Positions 1-10,915 of a DNA stretch of 64,000 nt are shown here, in pieces (position 1 is the stretch's first letter; each line of letters opens with the position of its first letter). A program made the position numbers and the translations under genes. The notes beneath the pieces are model-generated. The model was not told the origin of the DNA, did not search any database, and saw only the letters and a list, made by a program, of their open reading frames with translations. This DNA comes from Ailanthus altissimus (taxonomy: Eukaryota > Streptophyta > Magnoliopsida > Sapindales > Simaroubaceae), in the NCBI GenBank assembly GCA_946807835.1, contig OX327701.1, forward strand, positions 10,558,501-10,622,500, read 5' to 3'.

Positions 1-1335
1 TTCAATTCTAAATTGTGTTTAACACTTAAACATAAACCACAATATGTTTAAACTTTTTAAACTTGGGATATTATTTCAAAGCTAAGAAATTGTATTCTCT
101 TGTTCAACTTTTAAACAACAAAAATAATCTTCTTTGCTTTCTATAAAGACCGACCAACTTAGAAAATTGAAGAATATGAATAGTTTTACAATTCTTACAA
201 AGTGCTCCCTTTTCTCTCACATGACCGAACTCCTCTAAGATAAAATGGAAAAAGCCCATTTCATTTTATAGCTAATTTGTTTATCACTTTATCAAGTCAA
301 CACATGCAAGCCTTGCCATGCCAACATATTTTTCCTTTGTTATATTATTTGTTGACGTATTGTCTTCAAAGAAATGCAAAACACTTTTCCATTTCTTCTT
401 CATGTGTGTGGTCGAACCAAAGTGTGTAAAATGAAAACAAGTTTTTATTTTATTTTATTAACAATTACCTCTTTTATTGCCAATACATGTGCCCCACTAT
501 GCAATGTCAATGATTGCCCTTTGTTTTCTTGTCTCATTGACTAATATTAATAATTAAAGAAAAAGTCATTTTTGTATTAATTTATTTCTCTTGCTTGTCA
601 CACAAGCAAGGGCAATTTAGTTATTTAAAAGTTAAAAATCAAGGGCCTATATTATTTCACTTGTCATCATTCTATCGGTCAATAACTTTTATTAAATAAT
701 TAATAATATACTTAACGATTAAGTCTTGACAAGTGCACAATTCAAGGGATGCTGAAACAAATATCTAGTTTGCTAAAATTTACTGGATCGAACTATTCAT
801 TCCAGTACGCTGCCCTAGTGCACAAAGATTACACTTCATCTTGTGAACCTTCTTAGGTCTATGTTCGGTTTATCAAATGGAATGCTTTTATAAGTCTATG
901 AATAATACCCTACGCATACGTTATGAATATTACAAAGTAGTGCGTTAGACCATATAACCTAAAGTCATATCATATTTATATAATCCTCCATTATCTATAT
1001 CTTAGAAGAGCAGAGATATAGATCATCACTGTAAAATCTGTATATACCCTATTATGAACTTATCTCTAGATTCGTATTTCGATAAATAATACATACAAAC
1101 ACTTTTACGATATTGTTTAACCCTATAGAAAACTCTTTTTCGGGGTTTATACTTGTGGCCACAAAACTTCTTAAAATACAATCTCAGAGCATCAGGATAT
1201 ACAACCCACCCATATAAGCTGACAAATCTTATATCTACACACACCAAACTCTATAAGCATTGGACCATACCTAGCGACATGTAGTAGTTAAACTATGAAT
1301 GATCTTTGGCATCCATGGAACCAAAGTATGGTATA
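1..1335 (-). mobile_element. Family-X LTR, copy 0 (partial, reverse)
   Basis: The reverse complement of about 890-1320 matches 2229-2760 of the forward copy that begins at 1571, and matches the copies at 26045 and 41052. Shared blocks include the one around GTGGCCACAAG and the one holding TTTGGTTCCA. It runs off the left edge of the window and lacks the first ~650 bp of the LTR, so both ends are missing. The short open frame at 1026-1247 is repeated in decayed form in the other copies and is just LTR sequence. The retroelement class of family X is not established here. Confidence 0.7.
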
Positions 1336-1354
1336 TTACTCATGTTTGTGAAAT

Positions 1355-1445
1355 TATACACTTGCAAATTATAATCGCAAGTGCCATGTCGTGATCAAGT
1401 AATAAAATGATGAGTAAGTATCGTTCTTATGAGTATTGATATCCT
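1355..1445 (-). repeat. Gypsy LTR 3'-end fragment
   Basis: In reverse complement this piece matches the 3' end of the solo LTR at 38110-39474: a block with a 'tactt' direct repeat, a TTATTACTTGTT-like core and a GTGCACTTGCG-like tail. Only about 90 bp are recognisable. It is probably a truncated gypsy LTR end lying between the two family-X copies. Confidence 0.4.
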
Positions 1446-1570
1446 AAATTTATATTAAGTACTATGGTGTTGACAACCTAACTTTACCTAGGCTAAATTA
1501 AAGAGTAAGTTAAATTATGGAATTAAAGTTGCTTAAACTAAATAATTTGGTAAATTAAAGATGTGAGAGT

Positions 1571-3390
1571 TGTTGGAGCTGGTGCTTATGTGCCATTCTA
1601 ATATTGTATGAATATTAATTGTTTAATATTTATACAATAAATATTTTGAATAAAAATTATTAATTTTATAATTATATAGTATAATGCTTGTAACACTACA
1701 GACATTGTATCATCTGAAGGAGTTTAGATTTGGTTTAAAGGAGTTTAGACTAGAGTAAGAGTTAGCAATGCTGAGAGTTGTAAATGCTAAGAGTTAGCAC
1801 TGTTAAGAGTTAGCAGGTTATAAGAGTCAGTAAGATCTAAAGAGTTAAAACCTTATCTATAATGGGACAAAGACCTGAGATTACACTAGTAGTAACATTG
1901 TTTCAAAGAGTTATAATATGTGCTAGGAAATGTCATTGTGTAAGTATATCTCAAACATCATGTTCTTGATCTATATTCACCAATGTAGGTCTATCAGTGA
2001 ATCACTATAATATAGATCAGTGCATCTTTATATCTGTATGGTACAGATGGTTGTTCTTAGCTGACCATGAGCTTAGAGCTTATATAGGCATGTAAGTATC
2101 CAATTAGGACTAGATACTGAACAGACTCAATAGATATCTTATGAAGCCGTTAAAGGAAGGTCTTATCGAGTTGAGTAGTATTTGTGGTTCTTTGACTTGA
2201 GCGCCACGGTGGGATTGTGAGTGATCTATTATACTTTGGTTTCATATATATCAGAGACCTTTCATAGTCAGACCGTTATGTGTTGCTAAGTATGATTATA
2301 TGCTCATGGAGTTCGGTGTGCATAAATACAAGATTCGTCAGCTTACATAGGTAAGTTGTATATCCGATGCTCTGAGATTGTATTTTATGAAGTCTTGTGG
2401 CCACAAGCATAAACCTGAGAAATAATTTTTCCACAGGGTTAAACAATATTACAAAAGTGTTTGTGTATATTATTTATCGAGATACAAATCTAAAGATAAG
2501 TTCAAGGATGTGCTTACAGGGATTTGACAGTGTTGATCTATATCTTCGCACATCTAGGGTATAAATGATGGAAGGATTATACATATGCGTAGTGACCTCA
2601 ACTTGTATGGTCTAATGCGCTGATTTGTAATATCCTTAACGTGTGTGTGTGGCATCGATTACAGACTTATGAAATATTTCATTTGACAAATCGGGTGTGA
2701 ACCTAGGGAGTCCCGCAATATGAAATGTACTCTTTGTGTACTTGGACAGTGTACCATATTAAATTGTTCAATACAGTAAAATTTAGCAATTTACTAAGGT
2801 TAAGTTAACTAAAGTATATAGTTAAGTTAACTAAAGCACTGGGACCCACTTTAGGTTAACTTGGTAACTTAGTAAGGACATAAAAGTAATTTCACTTAAT
2901 GATTATTTAATTATTAAATAATTAAAATAAATATTTATTTATTTAATATTTAAATAAATAAATTAACTTAACTATGATTAAAAGTTAACCATATGGTTAA
3001 GTTAAAGTTAACCTTATTTAATGGTTAAGTAAAGGTTAATCTAACCATGGTTAAGTTAGTTAACAAGGGTTAGATTATTTAAATATTTATTTAACTTAAG
3101 GGTTAAGTTAAAATAACTTAATTAGGGTTAAATGTTAATTATAGTTAGGTTAAGTTAAATGTAAATTCAAATTTAAGTGAAATTAAAATCAAATACATGT
3201 TAAATTAAGTGTTAATTAAATGTATTTGGCTTATATTAGTAAAATGAATCATTTTTAATTGGTTAAGTGTTTTAGATGGCCGACAAATTTGAGAATGAAA
3301 TTGGTGATGTTTTCAAGAGTTAAAAATATGTTTTGTTCATCATCTTCTCTAATTAAAGTTAGCCATTAAAATATGAATTAAATTTATTTT
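1571..3390 (+). mobile_element. Family-X LTR, copy 1
   Basis: Starts with TGTTGGAGCTGGTGCTTATG, matching the start of the copy at 34300 and, less well, that at 26045. Colinear similarity to copies 2 and 3 runs to about 2770. Beyond that there is an AT-rich variable tract before the reversed gypsy LTR at 3395. The 3' terminus and target-site duplication cannot be placed, so this may be a truncated solo LTR. No coding region is recognisable. Confidence 0.6.
2790..3230. repeat. Low-complexity TTAAGTTAA-rich tract
   Basis: A run of degenerate GGTTAAGTTAA and TTAACTTAA motifs in both orientations over about 440 bp, inside the variable part of family-X copy 1. It looks like an expanded short repeat with heavy point mutation. 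It is self-complementary enough to form many local hairpins. No gene is visible. Confidence 0.6.
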
Positions 3391-3394
3391 TGTT

Positions 3395-4115
3395 CAATAG
3401 TTGAGGCAACACGTGGTAAGCTATTATTGGAGAACAGTCCCTATCATTAGGAGTATTTTGGAGAACTTTACTAAGAGGGGCAAAGAAGTCATTTTGACCT
3501 CTCCTGACGTTCGAAGTACTAGGAATATTGATGATTGGTCACTTTTGGGATTATCAACCTTGTGTTGGTGAGGTTTAAGTGTACTGAGAGAAACTCTGAC
3601 TCTGTCCTCCTAAGCTTAGTGAATCTCATGCTCAATTACCCAACTACCCTAAACATCTTCTATTTACTGTATCAGCAATGATCAAGGCTCTGAGTCCACA
3701 TAATTTAGCACTTACTTATTGGCTTATTGGGAATTTTCTCACCCAATCTTATCTTTAAGTCTAACAGCTACATGATGTAGCATCTAGGTGCTATTTTAAT
3801 GGGTCCTGTGTATGATGTGGCAAGAGCTGACCTAGGTTAACATGTACATCTACTAGTGGGCCTATGTTGATGTGGCAAATGCTTGAGTTTTGACGACATA
3901 TCTTTTAACACCGCTATTAAGTTGAGACACATGTCTTGACTTGGGTCCTACTTAATGTGCTTTATGGGCCAAGTTATAGTGGCCCAAGTGCTTAGGTTCA
4001 GACTTGGTCCCATTGAGGCAACTCGTTCTAGGCCGGTTGCTTAGGAGGTCTGAGCCTAAGTGCTGGACTAGACTTCCTTAAGTTGATGAAGTGTTAATAA
4101 TCTCTACCCCCAACA
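3395..4115 (-). mobile_element. Reversed gypsy LTR fragment
   Basis: The reverse complement aligns with 10916 to about 11700, the first ~60% of the gypsy LTR further right. Shared landmarks are the TGTTGGGG start (here CCCCCAACA ending at 4115), CACTTGGGCC, the TAGGACCCAAG block and the GTTGCCT block near the lower end. The 3' part of the LTR is missing. The divergence suggests a separate old insertion and not a recent duplication. Confidence 0.65.
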
Positions 4116-4837
4116 CATTGTATGAATAGAAAATAGAATCCAAGCAAACAAAAACATTTTACATCAAAACTAAAAGAATCCCGTGAGAGAAAATTCCTTA
4201 ACAAAGCTTATCAATCAGATGGACCGAATTACCAAAAAAAAAAAAGATACAACTTGAAATCTACAAAAAATTATTTTGCCAGGTTTCAGCTAATAAATTT
4301 AAACACAAAAGGAAAAAAAACCAGAATCTAAAGACTTACAAGAAAAGAAACATGCCTATAATTTACCATCATAAGAAAATAAATTATAAAAATTATCAAC
4401 TCATATAAAAAAAAATAAAACTTGAACTGACTCGTATAAATTAACCACATTACACTTCTTCCAGATCTCTCTTGAAGTTCCTGTGAACACTCCAATTGCT
4501 CTCATCCTCTTTATATGTTGAGCAAACTAAAGGAATATAAAAAAAAGGAAAATAAATAAATAACAAAAATATTAACTATATTAGCGCCCAAAAAGGTCAT
4601 ATTTCTAGCCTAATACTTTAAAGTTTTAACATTTAGCTACCCTTTTAGCAGCCCACGTTGGATTTACCAAGCATGCCTATACTCGCTAGCTACAACCAAG
4701 GCGAGCTCGTGCATTTAAGCAGCAACCCAAGCTACCTCGAGCTCGCTTGAGTAGCAACCATGATGCACAAACATTTAATATTGACCTTTGTTTGAGTGTG
4801 TTTCAGATTAGGATTAGGGATTGGAAGTAAAAGTTAG
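4116..4837. other. A-rich non-genic stretch
   Basis: A-rich on the + strand with several homopolymer runs and no long open frame. The only gene-like signal is on the minus strand: a pyrimidine tract ending in TTTAG at about 4527, then 25 codons to a TAA at 4450-4452. This could be a terminal exon, but I do not recognise the peptide and no partner exon is visible. Confidence 0.3.
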
Positions 4838-6160
4838 ATGTAGAGGTGGCAAGAAGCGACACCGCACATCAAGCCGTGCCAAGCCACTATATACAGCTCA
4901 GCATTTCGTACTGGCATAGGCTCATGATAATCCCATGTTAGGTATTGTCCATCACAGACTCAGCATGGCATGGTCCGTGAACTGTGCCTATTTCTTAATT
5001 TGTTTTAAATATTTAATTTGGTATATATATTTTTAATACTTTTTTAATATTTATAATTATTTTTATAAATATTTTAAATTTTACAAATATTTTAAAATTT
5101 TAATTGGATTGACAATTTGAAATAAGTGTTTATAATTATAAGTCATTAAATATAAAAATTTAGTGACATTATTTCCTTTGTCAAATATGAAATTACTAGA
5201 TATAAATACAAAAACAAATTACAAAAATTCAATATAAATTTATTGAAATTTATTTTAAGGTTTAATAATTAATTTATGTTATTTTATTTTATTTTTAGAT
5301 ATTTAATTTTCTTTAGATATGTTAAATATTATAATTTTTACAATTATAAATGTTGTAATAAAAAGGGACCAGTGAGAGTCCCCAAAAAGTTCCAATCACC
5401 AACCAGTCACCAACTTGAACTCTCACCCTACTCCACTTGTCCAACCTCTTCTGATTACCTCAATCCCCAACTTGAAAAAGGTAACGAGGGAAGTTTGGAC
5501 GAGTGACGTAGGATTAGTGTTCGAATTGGTAGGTGGGTGATGGTTGGTGGCTAGCTGGAACTTCTTGGGAACTCTCGATGATCTCTTTATATTATAATAT
5601 TTATAATTATAAAAGTTAAATTTTTTTTAAAAAAATATTTAAAATACTTAAAAAATTAAATATCTAAAAGTAAAATAAGATAAAATAAAATAATTATTAA
5701 ACTTTAAAATATTTTTTTTTTAAGAGCCCCTAACACTTTGTGGCATGTTGACGAATGTGCGCTAAGCCAGAATGATTAGAATATGTCAAAGTTCGGTTAC
5801 ACACATTGCAACGCAATATCGTAATATGATTATTTTATGTTTGTGCTAAATCTCTAATTGTAAAATAATTTAAAATGAACTTCATTGCGTTATAGCATTG
5901 TAATTGCGATACATTTTCATCGTCACTATCTTGGTGAGGTTGAGAATAAAAATTATTGTTGTCATTTTGGTGTAGTTGAAAGTCCATTTTTTAATAATCT
6001 GCAATTTAGAAATTGTAATTGGATAAATAAATATTGAAAAATAAATAAAAAATTTAAGAGAATATAAATTCTAAAGAAAGTTAAAATGAATTGGGAGAGA
6101 TTTAAGTTGAGTTTGGAGAATTTGAGAGATTAAGTGAGTGGAGAGTGGAGGCTTTTTTTT
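4838..6160. mobile_element. Possible hAT-like transposon remnant
   Basis: Begins with TAGAGGTGGCAA followed by degenerate copies of a GCACGGCCCG-like subterminal motif (4860-4985). Both resemble ends of plant Tip100/RICESLEEPER-type hAT elements. Around 5915-5990, read in reverse, a frame rich in D, N and S resembles the acidic start of a hAT transposase. Near 6060-6160 a GA-rich leader-like tract follows. No matching right terminus and no 8-bp duplication were found, and a long palindrome occupies 5255-5712. Assignment is tentative. Confidence 0.3.
5255..5712. repeat. 0.46-kb imperfect palindrome
   Basis: The arms at about 5255-5411 and 5560-5712 are inverted copies. Both contain a TTTAATAATT block, a TTATTTTATTTTAT block and a TTTTAGATATTTAATTTT block, then an A/T spacer, then GAGAGTYCCC and AAGTTCCA. 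Complementarity continues inward through CACCAACCA / TGGTTGGTG and through GTCCAA / TTGGAC. The unpaired loop is only tens of bases, so a transcript would fold into one long hairpin. It is consistent with a foldback element inside older hAT-like sequence. Confidence 0.7.
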
Positions 6161-6844
6161 TGTGTAAAGCGTTTTATAGAGCTTTTTTCAATTCTTTTTT
6201 TTATTTTTAATAATTATTTTTCAACCAAAATTACATTATTTTGGGTTAGCATAATAAAACAAGGAAGGATTAAAATTATTACTTTATTTAAACTGAGATT
6301 GAATTAATTGTGATTACGTATGGACAAGAATGTTTTATGAAATAGATAAATTTTACTTAAATCATTCTCCTTAGTTGTTACATTATAAATTACAAATGAA
6401 CTTAAATAATAATTAAACTTGGCTTAATTACGTTGTGTGTTCATGCATACTTAAAGTATAATTTGAACTCATTCACTATAAATATAATCGATTTATTTAA
6501 TGTTAGATATCTAATTCATTCAATTCTATTATATTTGAGTTTTTTCTAAAGCAATTAAATCAATGAGTCCTAAGATGATATTGATATATCAATTTATTTT
6601 TATCTTTATCGACATCTTTTAAAAAAATGTTAGTAACATGGTGTTAGTAAAGACTATTTTTGTCATAGTGAAATCATCCATTTAAAATTCAAAATAAGCA
6701 TATTATTAAACACTATTTCATCAAAATATCATAAATAGACATATATTACTTAAATCAATCATAATCACCGTAAGTATTAATATAAAATTCACTTAACAAA
6801 CCATATATTATGAGAAATAATGTTAATAATTATAACATATTAAG
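6161..6844. other. AT-rich non-genic stretch
   Basis: I see no coding region, RNA gene or bounded repeat. The sequence is strongly AT-rich with homopolymer runs. It may be decayed copia 3' region, since a copia RNase H remnant follows on the minus strand. Confidence 0.4.
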
Positions 6845-7340
6845 TTCCCTTTGAATTTTTTAAAATCTTTCCCCATTAAGTGGTTTGATAAAGATATCAA
6901 TAAGTTAGTCATTCGTAGGCACGAATTAGGATGAGTTGTCCCCTTATTGAATACAATCTCTCAAAAAAAAAGTTTAATCTTAATGTATTTGGTTTAAGAG
7001 TGTTTAAGAATTCTTTGACAGGTTTATGACACTAGTGTTATCATAAAAATTGAGGTATTAACAAGATGAGCCTCAAAATCCCTAATAGTTTTGTCTCATC
7101 CAAAGTTCTTGTGCCCAACAATTACTGACAATGATATATTCGGCCTTGGTAGTTGATGTAGCAATGGAGGCTTGCTTTTTACTAGACCAAAGAGATTACA
7201 AAATGACCTAAAATGAAATGTGCCACTTGTACTCTTCTTATCCAGCTTGTAACTGGCATAATCAAGATTAAAATAATTGATAAGGTTCAACTGATTCCCT
7301 CTAGATTCATAGTGCCATTCAAATACCCAAAGATTCTCTC
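6845..7340 (-). pseudogene. Copia (SIRE-like) RNase H remnant
   Basis: Read on the minus strand, about 7340 to 7096 encodes pieces matching the copia RNase H order: RIFGYLNGT (RIFRYLKGT in relatives), then DYASYKLDKKSTSGT, then a decayed ALSTTEAEY block. About 7000 to 6850 gives the C-terminal HSRTKHI-like and LADIFTKPL-like blocks in decayed form. Several stops and frameshifts break it. The wording resembles the SIRE/Maximus lineage. The rest of this element is not visible, so it is an isolated fragment. Confidence 0.6.
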
Positions 7341-8188
7341 AACATAGAAATTTTTGGACATTATTGAAATCTCACACAAAGACATACACTAAAAATAGCA
7401 TTTATAAGACTAGCAAGTCATTTGTTAATTTTCATTTAAATATTTGTTTGTATAGTTGTTTTGAAATATCTTTTTGGATTCCATAAGGTTTGAATATTTA
7501 TTTATTATATGGTTTTATTGAAGTTTAAGGAATAGATTTTTGTATTACTACTTCAATTCTATCAATTATATTTTTTAATTGCTTACAAGCATTTATTAGT
7601 ATAATTAATTTGGTAAAAAATACTCTTTATATCTTTGATAAATTACTACTTATATCTTCTTTGACTTTGAAGGAAGAGGCATTAATCTAAACATCTTTAT
7701 AAATAATTTTAATTTCGGTTAGAGATGGTTGCGTAGATTCAAGATTTTTTTTTTGCAATTGTATTTGTTTCAAATCGATATTTAATTTTATGTACATTTT
7801 TGTATATTTCAAAGCATTAGAAAAACTTCACAAGAATTTTATGTTTGTTCATAAATTCATAATATTTTTTGAATTTTGTTTTATTTTTCTTGTATAACTT
7901 TCTAAAAACCATGTTCATTTTTGTTTGTATTCTTCAAAATAAAAATCTTTTCTTAAATAATCTTTATTTAAATAAAAGTATTTGTTGACATGAAAATTTA
8001 GGCAATTCTTAAATTAACGAGTTAAATTTATTTTTAGTTGGGAATGATTTGATTGAGATTAACAAAGCAAAAATAAAGAAACACAATGATAAGATATATA
8101 GTGATTCAACTCAATTTGGACTTATGTCTACTTTATTGAACTTGATAGACTCACACATATATACTATTAAATAATTAGTTTTATATAG
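7341..8188. other. AT-rich non-genic stretch
   Basis: No gene is recognised. Mostly T-rich with poly-T runs. Around 8080-8125 there is a short block resembling sequence often seen near retroelement LTRs (AACACAATGATAAGATATA then GTGATTCAACTCAATTTGG), but its boundaries cannot be set. Confidence 0.3.
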
Positions 8189-8194
8189 TAGCAG

Positions 8195-8514
8195 TACAAG
8201 GTATCATGGCCAATACAAAAAAGAAATAAGAAGAAAAGAAAAATCACACAAAGCTTTCTCTGTTCTCATGCTTTTAGATATGAGCCCCTTTTTGTAGGTA
8301 TTGTATAATCCTTTCAAAAAGTTTTTTATTTCCTAGATTTAAGGAATATTCATCTCATAAGTTATAGGATATTAATCTCATAATTTAATGGATATGATTA
8401 TCTTATTAATTTCATGATTTTAGGGATTAGATTTCCTCATTAATTAGGTTTCCTAAAAAGGAATAAGGACCCCATTTTCTAGATTTAGAGTTGATCCTGA
8501 AATTTAGGGTGGAA
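8195..8514 (+). repeat. Direct repeat, copy A
   Basis: About 320 bp that recurs at 10201-10544 in the same orientation. Shared blocks are GAAATAAGAAGAAAAGAAAA, GAGCC plus T-run, CTTTTCAAAAAG, repeated GATATTAATCTCA units and TTTCCTAAAAAGGA. The two copies are 2.0 kb apart. They could be LTR portions of an unrecognised element or an old segmental duplication; no TG...CA boundary or PBS was found. Confidence 0.65.
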
Positions 8515-8589
8515 CATGGGTCTCTCAGTTTTTAATATTAACTTGTTAATACTAGAAACTTTATTGTAGTTTAGGCTGAAAGATTTATC

Positions 8590-9400
8590 CTTGGATTTCA
8601 AGCCTATCTTTAGGGTGCTTGGGTTATTTTGTGGAGATTCCTTCCCTGCCTTAAACAGGTTTGAGTGCTTACTGAAATTATCCTTCCCTTAAATGGGCTC
8701 GTGTTTTCATAAATGCAATCTCTGCCCTAAGTCAGCTCAGATGCTTATGACGATTATAGAAACTCCATTCTAGCCTTGGATGGGCTTGAGATTCATGTCG
8801 ATTATAGAAACTCCATCTGTGCCCTGGGCAGGCTTGGAATTTATGTTGATTGTAGAAACTTTATCCTTACCATAGGTGGGCTCAAGATCTATGTCGATTG
8901 TAAAAACTCTTTCCTTACCCTGGGCGGGCTTAGGATGTATGTCGTTTTGCTCCTAAAGTTGGGTAAAAGTATTAAGCATGATAAAAATGTAAACATGTAG
9001 TTAATAAATAATAATGAGCAAAAATGGCTTACATGGTCAGGCTCAATAAGAGCTTAAGTGATCAAACTTGGTGAAAGTTTAATTTTTCAAGTGCTTAACC
9101 TCATAAGTCTTTAAGTTTTCAAATGCTCAAGCTTAGAGGGGTTTACGTTTTCAAGTGTTTGGCCTCGGAGGGCTTAAGTTTTCAAATACTTAGCCTCAAG
9201 GTGGATTTTATATGTCAACCTCTGGGTGAACTTACGTGCTCAGCCTCAAAGCAGATTTTATGTAGTTGTTCTTAGGAAAAACTTGTGTGCTTGACCTTAA
9301 GGCAAATTTTAGGTGATTAGGCTCAGGGAGAGTTTTAGGTGCTCAAGGTTAGGTCCTTGGTTCTCGACCTTGGCCATAGGGGTGCTCGATGCTCAATTCC
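8590..9400 (+). repeat. Degenerate minisatellite, ~50-60 bp units
   Basis: From about 8690 to 8945 a ~60-bp unit repeats around GTCGATTATAGAAACTC and a CCTGGGCGGGCTT-like block. Because the unit is close to a multiple of three, an open frame (8776-9000) translates as an imperfect ~20-residue repeat. From 9020 to 9400 a second set of ~45-55-bp units carries TTTTCAAGTGCTTAGCCTC-like cores. Units are too diverged for a recent expansion. I regard the open frame as a by-product of the repeat, not a gene. Confidence 0.65.
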
Positions 9401-9584
9401 GTAGAAGGTCATAATGAATCATACATACTATAGGGGCTTATTTACAAAGGTTCAAAAATATTCGGTCATAAATGAATTTTTAAAACTATAAAGGGCTAAC
9501 TAGAAAGATCTTGATGAATTCCTAGTTCTATCTCTCATAAGCACTTTTGTTATAGATTTTTTCCTACAAGTTTTGGTCAACATA

Positions 9585-9676
9585 AGCCTTTCTACCCTAG
9601 TGGTTTTACTACCATTATTTGCTTGGTTTTTCTCACAGATCCAGGGTTTAATCCCTAAACAGCTTCTTTTTTTTTT
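9585..9676 (+). mobile_element. SINE-like tRNA-derived sequence
   Basis: TACCCTAGTGG at about 9593-9603 resembles a pol III A box. CCAGGGTTTAATCCC at about 9641-9655 resembles a B box in which CG has decayed to TA. A T-rich run of ten or more follows within 10 bp, as in poly-T-ending plant Au-type SINEs. Spacing of about 40 bp between the boxes fits. No target duplication was established and the box matches are imperfect. Confidence 0.35.
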
Positions 9677-9699
9677 AATAAACCCCAAGAGCATTTTTT

Positions 9700-9895
9700 A
9701 TTTTTCTCATGTGTAATGAAAGGTATGGTGATGCCTATACCGTGACAGAAATTAGGAACCTTTTTTTTTTTAAACTTGAGGAACATATTTTTCCTTTTTT
9801 GTCATACCCGAGGAGCCCCTTTGACAATTGTTTTTGTTTTTTTATGAGCCCTTTTTATTGTTTTATCCGAGGAGCCTCATTTGACATTTAATTTT
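9700..9895 (+). repeat. Short degenerate repeat, GAGGAGCC units
   Basis: GAGGAACATAT, GAGGAGCCCCTTTGACA and GAGGAGCCTCATTTGACA recur at roughly 35-60 bp spacing, separated by T-rich stretches. A TATATATAAAA box follows at about 9967, which could be the promoter of an unrecognised LTR. No gene is seen. Confidence 0.4.
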
Positions 9896-10200
9896 ATATG
9901 GTCAGAAATTGAAACTAACCCATTGCAGAGTCTGATGTCATTACTACTTAGTGCCATTTCTGACTATATATAAAAACACTGACTTCAGCCATTTGGATCA
10001 TTAAAGCGTCATTGGCCCCTATCACAATGGCATTGATCAGACAAAAGCAAGAAAAACATCTTCCTGAACAAGTAATTTTGTGCTCGCACATTGTTAATAT
10101 TTGGAAAATTCTTCACACTAGCTCTTTCTCCTCTCGAGAAGCGGGCACTAGATAGCAAACTCTTCTTTTTTTTCTCTCCTAAAAAGAGAATTCCAACTAA

Positions 10201-10544
10201 TAGCAAGGCATCATAGCCATTACAAAGAAGAAATAAGAAGAAAAGAAAAGTCACGCAGAGCTCTCCCTGTTTCCCCTGCTTTTGAAGCTGAGCCTTTTTT
10301 TTTATAAGTGTTGTAGAGTCTTTTCAAAAAGGTATTTAATTCCTTGATTTAAGGGATATTAATCTCAAATTCTATGGGGTATTAATTCTATAATTTAAAG
10401 GATATTAATCTCAAAGTTTAAAGGAAATGATTCCCTTGTTAATTCCATGAGTTTAGAGATTAGGTTCCCTCATTAATCAAATTTCCTAAAAAGGAGATGA
10501 GGACCTCTTTTTAAAATTTAGACTTAATCTCGAAATTTAAAAGG
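10201..10544 (+). repeat. Direct repeat, copy B
   Basis: Second copy of the ~320-bp sequence at 8195-8514, same orientation, with scattered substitutions and a few small indels. Sequence upstream of the two copies differs, so similarity begins sharply near AGCAAGG / AGTACAAGG. Confidence 0.65.
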
Positions 10545-10915
10545 GAATAATATTCTTTTTCTAAAACAAGACTTAATAATTATTAGTAATTGTTGATTAT
10601 GTTTGTGATATTTTTGGTGATCTTTTTTAATCCTAATGGTTATGATTTTGAACATATTGTTATACTTATATAGAACAATAAAGTTTTGAAATATTAGAAA
10701 AAATTTCTACCCTCTGAGATTAGTTTTTATTGGTGGTGTTTGTGATAATAAAGAAAATAAAACTTATAAAGGTTGTTTAAAGGATGATCCCTTTTAAAAT
10801 TAGTAGACCCTATATGTAAATTTCAAATTCTATAACTCTTTCCTCTAGTAATTCAACAATTACAATTCCATTATTTTGGTTTCTAATTTTTTTTTAATTT
10901 CAGTGCCTTGGATTC
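10545..10915. other. AT-rich spacer
   Basis: No gene, RNA or repeat recognised between the direct repeat and the start of the gypsy LTR at 10916. Confidence 0.4.

Noticed and set aside
1026..1247. 73-codon minus-strand open frame with tyrosine-rich peptide
   Set aside because: It lies within family-X LTR sequence; the equivalent region in the other three copies is interrupted, so it is not a conserved gene.
4110..4120. End of family-X copy 1 placed at CCCCCAACA (4115)
   Set aside because: That terminus belongs to the reversed gypsy LTR, as the match to 10916-11700 shows; copy 1 must end or be truncated near 3390.
5276..5506. 76-codon open frame
   Set aside because: It covers one arm and part of the centre of the 458-bp palindrome; composition reflects the hairpin and no domain is recognisable.
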